A DNA stretch of 21,455 bases from Cyclostephanos tholiformis (Eukaryota > Bacillariophyta > Thalassiosirophyceae > Thalassiosirales > Thalassiosiraceae), in assembly GCA_036939975.1 (NCBI GenBank), contig JALLPB010000164.1:1-21455 (forward strand), written 5' to 3'. Below, piece by piece: positions 10,217 to 19,900 of the stretch (its first letter is position 1; each line of letters begins with the position of its first letter). Both the position numbers and the translations under genes were made by a program. The notes beneath the pieces are model-generated. The model had not been told where the DNA came from and did not search any database. It worked only from the letters and a program-made list of their open reading frames with translations.

Positions 10217-11936
10217 ATGGAGCATCATGATAGAAACCGCACTAAGAAATCAATTGACGAGCTGCAGGCGAGGGGAGATCACTTTACTCGCCTATTGATA
10301 AAGGAGAAACAACGAACTGCTACACTGCAAGCGAAACTGGACGAGGTCAATGAAAAAATCGCGAACCTCCGCGATTCGAACAAGCAAAAGGCGACGAGCC
10401 TCCTCAATAACAACATAACAACGCCGAACAATGCATGTGCGATGATAGCCGAAGAAAATCAGAAGAAGATCGTCAAGAAATTAGAGAGCAGGCGAGGTAC
10501 GGCATTGCTCAGGCGAAGCGAAGTAGAGAATGAAAACGATGCAATCAAAGGAAAGATTGACAAGCTTCGATGGAAGGTATACAATGACAGCAAAAGCAAA
10601 GAGTGTATGGAGAAAGAGTTGGTCGATGTGGACGATGACGTGAACAAAATATTGAAGCGGGCAGCAGCCGTTGCTGCTGAAAGAGAGCGCCTCATCGAGA
10701 GGAGGAATCAAGTCCTACAGCAGGACAGTGAAAAGCAAGCCGTCTTCGAAAAAGAGTATAACGAGCTGTGTCTCTATATTGCAGATCAAGCAAAGTCAAT
10801 CGAAGAATCCATTGTCAAGGCTGCAGACAGCGTCACGGCACAATTGAGCATTGTCTGTGGAGGTCAAGGATTAAACTTGACGAGCGTTTCGGATTCTGTC
10901 GACGATATAAAGCATCTCGAGGATAGGGTCGTAGCTCTTGATATTGAATACGAATTAACGCAAAACAATTTGCGGGAGAATCAGTTGAAGATTCATCATT
11001 TCGAGGAAAAGTTCAAAGAGTTGCGCGAGGTTAGTGGGCTTTCATCAACGGAAGACATAATAAACAGCTTCGTTAAGAGCGAAGACGAGTGTTTCTCGGT
11101 TTTCAATTACATCCAAGCTGTGAATCACGAGTGTGATAAGACTATTGAACAGACGGCTCAATTGAAAGAAGATATTAATAAGTACAGACAGAGGCAAATG
11201 GAAGAAGAGAGTGCACGGTCGGCCACCATGAATACCTTCAAAGAAAGTCTGCAGGAGGTAGAACTAGAGAGGAAAAAGTTGTGTGAAACTGCCATCGAAG
11301 GCAGAAGGACGATTGAAATCATTGCGCATAGGGTGACTGCTCTTTACTTCAAGTTGAAATGCAACGAACTGAAAGGGGATGAGCCCGCATCAAAAGATAG
11401 GTCGTTACAGCTCGAAAATGACAGAAAATTGACAACTATCGGAGGTGGAGAGGTGTCACAACGAAACATTCTTAATCCGATGGAGTTGATAGAAACACGA
11501 TCAATCCAAATTGTCGAAGAATTCCAGAATCAAATGGACGCATCAAAGAGGTCGTCGAGAAGATCGAGTTCGATTATGGTGAGTCCTGCATGTCATTTTC
11601 TGTCAAATATAAAGAAGTAATAGCTCGCACAGCTGATTTAGAGATATCATTCCATTGCAGTCGCCAAAAATGTTCGCGCAAGCGATATCGAATGTACAAC
11701 ATAAAAATACGCCAAATACCCCGGACGAAGAAAGTGCTAAATCAGAGGCCGACCAAGAGTCATCAGATGACGACGATGGCGACGATGACGACGATGACGA
11801 CGATGAAGGTTTTGGACGTCCCATGTCGGTTAATGATATTCGACGTGAGGCAGCTGTGAGCATGCGACCATCGACTTCCTCTGACCAGCATACAGCCCTT
11901 GTGATGCAGCCACAGACCGTTCTGGCGAGATTATAG
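10217..11936 (+). CDS. Outer dynein arm docking complex protein, ODA1/CCDC63/CCDC114-like
   Basis: Two exons, 10217-11578 and 11661-11936, with an 82-bp GT-AG intron (ATTATG|GTGAGT; CATTGCAG|TCGCC); spliced product 545 aa. Almost the whole first exon is predicted coiled coil from about residue 8 to 375. The most diagnostic piece is the segment around 279-300, EDIINSFVKSEDECFSVFNY, which matches the conserved ...F(I/V)..E.ENF.LFNY.. block of ODA1/CCDC63/ODAD1 proteins. These long coiled coils anchor outer dynein arms to doublet microtubules of motile flagella. The second exon adds an Asp-rich tract (about 490-503) and a short tail ending in QTVLARL. The acidic tail is unusual compared with my recollection of the family. 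A generic coiled-coil protein is the alternative. Confidence 0.68.
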
Positions 11937-12235
11937 CTGGAGCTGCTAGAACATGTCTGCAAACGTTGGGCAATCAACCATATCTCGCCAAGTGCTAAAA
12001 TGCTGTTAGATCTTTAGAGAACCTCTTGCCACGAACATTAAAGAGGTTGATGAACGTTTTTGTGTACTTATCACACAATCTTAACGGAGAATTCTGCAAG
12101 ATCACTCGAATCTCTCCCGTTCTCTGCTACACAAGAGAACGATCATCCTGACGATGGTGGAGAGGTAGATTACCTCCACATCGAGTACGATTCTGAAAAC
12201 CGATCGACCCCAGTTTGTTATTGGCCACCATGAAG

Positions 12236-12256
12236 TCGTCGTCACAGAGACGACGA
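12236..12256. repeat. 8-bp stem hairpin
   Basis: TCGTCGTC at 12236-12243 pairs with GACGACGA at 12249-12256 around the loop ACAGA. It lies about 300 bp past the docking-protein stop. The motif also fits the GTC/GAC trinucleotide bias seen elsewhere in this DNA, so a functional role is uncertain. Confidence 0.4.
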
Positions 12257-12911
12257 TTTCGACATCGACACGGGTCTACCGGACCCCCTCAATATCACCA
12301 CCACCCCTTGTCCTCGTCCTCCTCTTTGCTCTCGCGACCCTACTCCCCAACTCGAGTTGCCACCATGCAGTACACTTTTCAACTTTGACGATTCCTATCG
12401 CTTCCACAACATAAATAGCTCCGTAAAAATAACTGCATCCTAGTTTCTTCATCACGAGGGTCACATCGATGGACAGCCATATCCATTTTTTTCTCATTCT
12501 ATATTTTCCTCCTTCAACTTTGTCTTCGAGTGCGACCCGCAAAGCTCTCATCCATTTTGTCTGGCGCGAATGTAGACACATAACATTTACTTTCCTCTTG
12601 CTGTGACAGACAACTTTCCATGAATTATTTCCTTATCCTTCTAGCTCTAAGGTCTTATGCTTATTTACTTCTGTAATTTTTGACGTTTTCTCTTGAGCTT
12701 GTCAAGGTGGGCTGCGATGGGATTATCATCGCGATCGGAACGATGGTGAGGCAAAGATGAAGTAATGATGACTCTGGAAAGGAGGAGGAGCCGCCAGATT
12801 GGAATGATCAACACCACGAAGACAACTAATTGAGACACTCGTCCCTTCTTCGATCATACATTTTTTTCTACAAATTCAGCAAGGAGGAGTGTTGTGGGCA
12901 CTGCCACCATG

Positions 12912-12931
12912 GGTTCAGGTTTATCTGAACC
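12912..12931. repeat. 7-bp stem hairpin
   Basis: GGTTCAG at 12912-12918 pairs perfectly with CTGAACC at 12925-12931 around a six-base loop. It sits just beyond the decayed end of the tandem-repeat gene, on its 3' side. No T-run follows, and intrinsic terminators are not expected in nuclear DNA. Confidence 0.4.
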
Positions 12932-12952
12932 TGCGGTTCTCTCGAGCGTTAC

Positions 12953-13146
12953 TCCATCAGTCACTGCCCCATCGCCAAGATTCCACCCAGACTCCACTTT
13001 CATCATGACTATCTCTTCTCTTTGCTAACCTACCACACTTTCATGGTCTTCTTCAATAGTGAGGGCATCAAGCTCTTTCTTCACATCATCACCAACGAAC
13101 GTCAGCTGACGACGCGTCTCATCATCGTCCACATTCCATGGTGAAA
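12953..13146 (-). pseudogene. Decayed extra copies of the tandem repeat beyond the stop codon
   Basis: Immediately after the stop of the repeat protein, the minus strand still encodes repeat sequence in another frame: DLISPWNVDDDET, then QLTFVGDDVKKELDAL, then EEDHESVVG. This copy carries an internal TGA where functional copies have GGA (MSG-stop-DLIS) and ends at TAG (13027-13025). Further on, REEIVMMKVESGWNLGDG matches the junction of the next copy. The frame was lost at the K-PPCQVEI end: compared with the second copy, about 19 nt are missing between the AAG codon and the ATG of the MSGG motif. Confidence 0.75.
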
Positions 13147-14169
13147 TCAAATCTCAACCTGACATGGGGGCTTTATCATGACCGTTGTCTCTTCTCTTGG
13201 CTTGTCTTCCACGCCCAGAACCAAACTTTCATGTTCTTCTTCAACTGTTAGAGCGTCGCCTTCCTTCTTCACTTCATAACCAACAAACGTCATCCGTCGA
13301 TGCGCCTTGTCATTGTCCATATACCATTGTGAAATCAAGTCTCCACCTGTCATTGAAGAATCGCCAAGTTGCCGCTCAGACTCCTCTTTCATCACGGCCG
13401 CCAACCCTTTATTTCGCTCATCTTTCTCACCCACAATCAAAATCTCGTGCTCTTTTTCAACATCGAGAGCGTCACCATCCTCCTTCATAACATAACCAAC
13501 GAACGTCGGGGGCATCTCATCATCGTCCATATTCCATGGTGAAATCAAATCTCCACCTGACATGGGGTATTTCCGCCCAGACTCCTCCTTCGCCATGACC
13601 ATCGTCTCTTCACTTCGCTCATCTTCCATGCCCACTACTAAACTTTCAAGCTCTTCTTCAACATTGAGAGCGTCACCTTCCTCCTTCCCATCATAACCAA
13701 CGAACGTAAGCCGACGAAATGTCTCATTATAGTCGACATTCAATGGCGAAATCAAGTCTCCTCCTGTCATTGTGGAACCGTCAAGTTTCCGCCCAGATTC
13801 CTCATTCGTCACGGCCGCCAGCCCTTTATTTCGCGCATCTTCCTCTACCATCGCCAACATTTCGTTGTTTTCATAATCATCATACCCAACGAATGTCAGT
13901 CGACAAGGCGTCTCGTATTCTTCACTAATTGCTGTTTCATTCTTGTCCTTGACTTCAATGATTCCACCTTCCTTCACATCGCAGGCGAACGTCACTGTCT
14001 TCTTGGCAACACTGTTAACGCGCCGCCACCCCGGCGTTAACTTCATCGTGTCCAATGCGTCGCCCTTGGTCAATGCGCATGATGCAGATAATTCGGTGGC
14101 ATCGCTTTCATTGTTATCCGTGGCGCCATCCCCACGACCCCCATCTAAAGAATCGACGTTGCTATGCAT
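13147..14169 (-). CDS. Acidic tandem-repeat protein of unknown function
   Basis: 340 aa from ATG at 14169. After a unique N-terminus (1-85) come four imperfect repeats marked by TFVGY at 92, 155, 222 and 294, so units of 63, 67 and 72 residues. Each unit has the order TFVGY - acidic EGDAL.VE.E.E.LV.G - EESGR or related - GGDLIS.W - D.DE. Two unit types alternate: copies 1 and 3 carry NKGLAAV, copies 2 and 4 carry EET.VM, which suggests duplication of a dimer. The protein is rich in Glu/Asp with no membrane segment or signal peptide. The family is not recognised. The last unit is cut short by a frameshift, and its remnants continue downstream. An upstream exon cannot be excluded. Coding status rests on the repeat frame being kept over about 1 kb. 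Confidence 0.6.
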   Translation of the reverse strand: MHSNVDSLDGGRGDGATDNNESDATELSASCALTKGDALDTMKLTPGWRRVNSVAKKTVTFACDVKEGGIIEVKDKNETAISEEYETPCRLTFVGYDDYENNEMLAMVEEDARNKGLAAVTNEESGRKLDGSTMTGGDLISPLNVDYNETFRRLTFVGYDGKEEGDALNVEEELESLVVGMEDERSEETMVMAKEESGRKYPMSGGDLISPWNMDDDEMPPTFVGYVMKEDGDALDVEKEHEILIVGEKDERNKGLAAVMKEESERQLGDSSMTGGDLISQWYMDNDKAHRRMTFVGYEVKKEGDALTVEEEHESLVLGVEDKPREETTVMIKPPCQVEI

Positions 14170-14935
14170 GGGAAACTATGATAATGACAACAATCGGCTA
14201 AACCCTGGTAATCCTGGGGATAAAAGAAGAAGCTTGGGTCTTTGCTTGTGGACTTCGTACTAACGTCTGAGGGCATCATCGGCCTTACTAAAAAAAGGTA
14301 ACCGAAAATCAGAATTTTATTTCCCTTAAAGTTTTTTTTGGAGATGATACAACAAAATATTATAGATGTGTTATTTTGGACAGTATTTTATGCTCCTTCT
14401 CTAATGTTTTTAGATCTTGAACCCCTGTAGGGCCTGGTGCGAAGGCAACAAGAAAAAGAAGAACTGGAAATCGATATTATGAGCCACAAAAAATATGATT
14501 TACAACATTCTCATATTTTATTGCACACAATGACTCAAATAATAATATGATACTACTATGAAGTCCAATTATTGTGTCTGTAAAATATTTCTCTACCAAT
14601 TTTTCTGCAGTTTCGCTTTCTCCTCCTGCCACTGATTTACTTCCTCTGTCGATGGACTACACATCAAATAATGTATAGTAAGCAATCGTGGTGATGGGGT
14701 GCGAAAAGCAAACACTGTGGAAGATGTGCAAATACCAAGGATATGTTATCATCAGGGGGAGTAGTCCAACAGGATCAATTGACTCTGTCGCTTCCATCCA
14801 ATTTATTAACTCCAGATATGGACTTTAGCCCGAATGACGACACACCCCTGACAGAGCTCTCCAATCGCAGCCCTCATTGGTCCAAGAAACGAGACCCACC
14901 ACAAAAACAACTTCTTCCACTGAAGCTAGCACGAT
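14170..14935. other. AT-rich intergenic region
   Basis: About 770 bp between two minus-strand genes. It is AT-rich around 14280-14620, and so probably carries the upstream region of the repeat gene and the 3' flank of the acetyltransferase gene. A 72-codon plus-strand frame at 14743-14961 has no recognisable features. No repeats or RNA genes seen. Confidence 0.45.
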
Positions 14936-15610
14936 CTAGATCTCCTTTTCCATCTCGATGAGAAAGTTCAACGGCGACATCGTGGAGATGGCGTCCAATC
15001 CGCCGTATACCCCCGGCGCCTTGTATCCAAGGCCCTTGTATAAATTGACCGCTGGAAGGTTCTTGCTCATGACGGTAAGCGCGAGTTTCCTCCTCCTCCT
15101 CCCATTCCCGTCATTGCCATCGTTCATCATCCCAACGTAATAGTCCTCCAAGGCCATCATCATCGATCGAGCTATCCCGCGCTTCCTCGCCTCGTCCCTC
15201 ACGTAAACGTTGTTCACGACCCCGGTCTTTGTGTTGAGGTCGGCCGTACCGAGCACCCTCCCCCCGGACCTCGATTCGGCGGCGACGACGCAGACGTACC
15301 CCTCCCTGGTTATCTGATCCGCCTCACAGAAGGATCTGGCGGCGGGAAGATTGACGGACTTTCCCGCATACGCCGAGCGACGGCAGTCGCGTATGAGGGG
15401 TAGGTCGATGGGAACGCTCGCGATGCGCACCGCGACGTCGTCGGGGCCGCGAGTAGTCGACGTCGATGTCGACGTCGTTGCCGAGACGGCATCGCGCGTC
15501 ACCGACAGTGAACTGGACGGTTCGGGGAGAACGAAAAGGGAGACGAGGGCCAGCAGTAGAGCGAACAGGTGCGCCAGCGGTAGTATATGCCTTGATCGTC
15601 GCGGCAACAT
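14936..15610 (-). CDS. GNAT-family N-acetyltransferase with N-terminal signal-like segment
   Basis: 224 aa from ATG at 15610, single exon. Residues about 9-28 (ILPLAHLFALLLALVSLFVL) form a hydrophobic stretch after a basic start, then a Ser/Thr-rich linker to about 55. This pattern is that of a secretory or organelle leader. The GNAT fold occupies about 58-224. Motif A, for acetyl-CoA, is VYVRDEARKRGIARSM (135-150), with the R-x-x-G-x-A loop at 142-147. The C-terminal strand-helix motif is NLPAVNLYKGLGY. GNAT enzymes transfer acetyl from acetyl-CoA to amines. The overall look is that of the RimI-like or plastid GNAT type, but substrate cannot be read from sequence. Met1 follows GC-rich DNA and no better in-frame start lies upstream. 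If the leader is a plastid presequence it lacks a clear Phe at the cleavage site. Confidence 0.82.
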   Translation of the reverse strand: MLPRRSRHILPLAHLFALLLALVSLFVLPEPSSSLSVTRDAVSATTSTSTSTTRGPDDVAVRIASVPIDLPLIRDCRRSAYAGKSVNLPAARSFCEADQITREGYVCVVAAESRSGGRVLGTADLNTKTGVVNNVYVRDEARKRGIARSMMMALEDYYVGMMNDGNDGNGRRRRKLALTVMSKNLPAVNLYKGLGYKAPGVYGGLDAISTMSPLNFLIEMEKEI

Positions 15611-15796
15611 TTTTAAATGCGTGTTGGCCGAATTGTGACGAATTTTACACTGATACTTACTATATATTTTTTTATTACGTGTATGGTACTTGGTATCGTA
15701 CTTTTTTTACTCTACCTATTCCCATCACAACAACATAATCTTAGCACACAATTCCTTTCCCGCCCCTTCCATCATTCTCTCCGCCTGACTGTCGCG

Positions 15797-16823
15797 ATGG
15801 AGCAACTCTCTGCATTTCAGATTTTTGGACTGGCAAGGAGTAAGTCCCTGTTCTGTGATGTTCTGTGCTTGTAAACAAAGCATTTGACGTGAAAAAGATC
15901 GCAACATGGCGCCGCTCATAACAACACGAACGCTCTTTGAGCTTCGCATCGGCTCAACCCTCACCATAGAGGTCCTTCTACAAATCAGGCCGGCTGACAT
16001 AGACTGGTGGAATTCTGACCTTGATAATCACGAAAGGCAGCTCCACAAATTGATAGGGCGTCGCGTCCTGCCGGACGAATGTCGCGAGGAGATAGAAACC
16101 TCCCGCGCGAGAAATGTCAAGGGAAAGATTATGGAGAGGGTCGGCGATGATAGCGAGAGAACAATTGGCGAAGTGATTTCGTCGAGGAGGGTGGTAGAAA
16201 ACCAGAAGAACTCCGCCGGGAGGAGGAAATGGGGAAGTACGACGAAGGAAGGGAAGACGGGGAAGAAGAAGGGCACATACGAGAAAAACGCAGTTGATGG
16301 CAATGGCAACAGTATGCACGACTTTGAATCCAAAGAAAAGAAGCGAAAACTGTTAATGGATACTGGGACATGGATAATGGGAACATCGATACAAATATGC
16401 AAGTGCCATCATGCATAATATTTGACGACTTGACGACTGTTCGGTTACATTGTACAGTCTTGTATTTTCTGTCTGATACACATTATTGACGTCATAACTT
16501 TGATTCTTTTTGTTCCAGGTTACATTATGGAAGACATTGACAGCTCCTCCACGACAACGCTAGTATTTAGGCCTCAGGAAAATGTTGCTGCCTTTACTGT
16601 GGAACCGGACGGCAAAGCTTCAACGAACCAATCCCAATCATCCAACCAGAAAGAGGTCCCTCTCGCGACGTTTCGAAAGTGGAAGAAGCTACCTAAGCGA
16701 TTGAATCTCTGGGTATTCAAGTTTGACCCTGACGATCCGATCGACTTGAGCTCATCTGAGGGAGGTGGGTTTCCGCGCCCCGAATTGCTGCCTATCGCTG
16801 ACATTTTTCAATCGGTTTCGTAA
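15797..16823 (+). CDS. Hypothetical basic protein, three inferred exons
   Basis: Exons 15797-15839, 15898-16311 and 16519-16823 sum to 762 nt, giving 253 aa. Donors are AAGGA|GTAAGT and AACA|GTATGC; acceptors are GAAAAAG|ATCGC and TTGTTCCAG|GTTAC. All junctions keep phase 1. The second exon alone has its own ATG at 15906, so the tiny first exon is the least certain part. The middle of the protein is rich in Lys/Arg/Glu/Gly (about 85-150). The ends are more ordered: FELRIGSTLTIEVLLQIRP and DIDWWNSDL near the start, FRKWKKLPKRLNLWVFKFD near the end. I do not recognise the family. It starts in the region divergent from the acetyltransferase gene. Confidence 0.5.
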
Positions 16824-16976
16824 ATGATTGGCTGTTATTTTTGGAACTGGCGAAATAGTTCATAACTTCTAGTTAACATATTATATTCGCAACGAAATGC
16901 GTAAGTGGTTTACATCTTTACCTGACGCTAGGGATCAATGCATCACCTGTTGATGATTTGTTTCACCATCTAGATA

Positions 16977-19900
16977 TTATGGATCCCTTGCTGCCAACTC
17001 CACCACACTGCACTGTAACAAAACTTTGTCTACTATACGCTCAAGATCTGCATTCTCTCTTTTTAGCGCATCCAAACCAGATCTGTGGCACTTCGCAACT
17101 AATGAATCCCTCCAAGCAACAACTGTAAATGTTCTTGGGCGCCTTAATACGAAATCCACGAATCCAAAAACAGTTCCGACGGAAAGTACACGAGATATTT
17201 GGCCGCTCTCTAACACATTGCGACGTTTTAGGTGTTTCACACCAGCACCCGATCGAATCGAACTATCGCCCACTAACTTATCATCCAGTAGAATCACCGC
17301 GGAACCACTGAGCAAAACATAAAAACCGTCTGCTTCTGCTCCAGACGAAAAAACAGTTTCTCCAGCCGTGTAAAGATCCTCTGAGTGAAATGTTTTACCC
17401 CTTTTCTCATATTCAATTAGAGAGGCAGCATCATGCGCTTCCAAGCCAAGAAAGTTAGTGAACGCAGTTGAGAGAGATATTCCTGTTGTGTCTAGTGATG
17501 CATTAAGAACCAATGACACAGTGCCAGCTGGTGCTTCAGCCACTAGCGATTTTTCAGAGAACTGTAATGCTGGAAAAAAAGATCGGGCGATGATCAATAT
17601 CAGGCACCTTAAAATAATGCATAAAGTGAAAATATAACCACACACCTTCATCTAAGTCGTTGAACAGTATGATCTTGTCATTCGATTCCACGGAACCAAT
17701 TGCCAATCCATCGGCATCAGCATGCTGAGCAGTGCCATGAGTTTGCATCATCCAATCAATTCTACTGTTGGCACCGGCAGCGCAAACGATAATCTTCCTC
17801 CTCGCACATATCCTAGCAAGTTGTAAGAAGCATCCTCTTGTTGCAGACGCATCAACGTTGGAGACTGAAGAAAGATCCAAGACTAAAAACCTAGGAGGCG
17901 CATGTGGTGCAATACGATTACTTCTTCTCTCAGGTTGCTCTGCTCTCAATCGTTCTTTTCTCCGTTCATCCAACCCTCTGCTACCCGGCGAAACAGATGC
18001 AGGAGAGAGGGATAGTGGAATACGAACACTATTGATGCGTGATTTAGGGAGAGGACTATTGACAATGCCTATCTCCGCTTTTTCTTCAACAGAGATGTTT
18101 ATTCCAATTTCCTCGAGAATGGTGCTAAGAATCTGCATGGACGATCCAAAGAAAACCGAACCCCTGCATTCAAGAGTAATAATCTTTGGAAACTGAGCAC
18201 TGTACACGTGATTTTCGATATAGGTTCTCTCGAGAGGGCTCCACAGTGCAAGAGAGCGCCTAGCCACTCGAACGACGTTGGAAACGCTTGCAGTTGTCCA
18301 TACGAAGTCGAATACAGCAACCCCAATCCCAAGAGCAATTCCTCCTGGAAATTCAAGTTAGTCCAAAATTGAAGGAAATGCAAGTTAGTCCAAATTTAAG
18401 GATGTTAGAACAAAATAACGAGAATGACTGATATCAACTTGCCATCAATCCCTATAAATTGTATTGCGAAGAAAGTTGCTAATAGTACGACATACTCAGA
18501 AAAGAGTAACTGAAAAAAAACACCACGTGTGAGTATTTCGGACTGCAACTCCTATCGAACATTTCCTCACTCATGACGAATGCACTCGCCTTGTGTCTCA
18601 CGTCCACAATCCATTCATAGAGCAGGTCAAACCCGATAAATATCAATGTACTGCCGAGGAAAAAGAGCTGGAGGCGGAAACAGCATAAAAAAAGATTAGT
18701 ATGATCGTTCTCGCGATTTCATCTACAGTTTAATATCTGTCTTACAGGTGTCACCTCGAGGAAATTGACTGAAGAGACAATTACGGCAAAGAAAGTGATG
18801 GCAACCTGCAAAGAGGTGCAGTTGGTTGGTTCTGTTCATGTTTGATATAGTATCAACAAGAATTATAAGCAAGTATGAAAACTCACCAAAGATCCAACCC
18901 ATCTCGAATGGCAGCCTGTCCTATAGGTGAAAATGGTCTGAGAAAAAATGTACGATCCCGTGAATCCTCCGAACAGCCCTGATATAACTGATGAAAAGTA
19001 TGCGGTGAGAAAAATTAAGGAGAGGTTTTCTGGATCAACCTCTTTGCGATGCCCTTACAGTTGGAGATGCCCACCGTCGTCAACTCGCTGTTTGTGTCCA
19101 AGGCTTCCCCCATGTCCATTGATATAGCCGCAACATCCAAACAAGAGGAAAATGAAACCACAAATACCATTCCTGGCCGGTGAAAAAAAATGGCATATGG
19201 ATGAGGAGGGATCAATCGATCAACATGACAACGTGCGTTTTTTCTTCCGCTCGAGCATGCTTACCGGCCCAAGTTGAAATGAGCTGTTTCGCCATACCCC
19301 AACGAACTAATCCAAAATCGACCAGATGAAATAGATCGCCAACGGGGATGGGAGGGGAAGTTTGTCCGACCCAACCTCCCTCTCTCGCATCGTCAATGCT
19401 AAGGCCAGATAGGAGAAGGACGACGTAAAATGTCGTCGGGATCACCATCATCGAGAAGGGGAGCACGGCCTCATTATCGCACTTGCGCGCGACGAGGGTT
19501 AGTATAACACCGGCGACGATGCCAGGGAATGCAAGCAAGAGATGGTGAGCATCACACAATGCCATCCAATCGGTCGGCTTCATTATTATCGTGCCTATGC
19601 AAAGGGCGACTCCCGCCTCGACGCAGAAATAGCCAATGAAAGCCAAGTACCCTTTTGGAGGGGAATATCACAAGGACAAAAAAAAGACGACGTATAGATG
19701 TAAGCCGAGACCACCCTCAATGAAATGCCGAGAGAAAAACAATGAAGTCCTCACCGCCAACGACCGGGAGGGGTAGGTACGCCACGGCATCGGCGAATCG
19801 AAACTTTCCCGCCAATATCAGTACCATCCCGAGTAGAGCCGTCGACAATCCCAATAATACGACTGTCGTCGACACAATCTCGGCGACGAGGTCGTCATCG

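Larger units (their letters stand above)
11937..12952. other. Intergenic region without a supported gene
   Basis: About 1 kb between the convergent docking-protein gene and the tandem-repeat gene. Short frames occur (for example a 101-codon frame on the minus strand at 12276-12581) but look non-coding in composition. Two small perfect hairpins are listed separately. Nothing resembling a mobile element or RNA gene was seen. Confidence 0.45.

Noticed and set aside
12276..12581. 101-codon minus-strand frame
   Set aside because: No homology that I recognise and a biased Arg/Lys/Trp composition; kept as intergenic.
12912..12931. Hairpin as an intrinsic terminator
   Set aside because: No T-run follows, and rho-independent termination does not apply to nuclear genes transcribed by RNA polymerase II.
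14743..14961. 72-codon plus-strand frame
   Set aside because: Short, with no domain, running into the 3' end of the acetyltransferase gene on the other strand.
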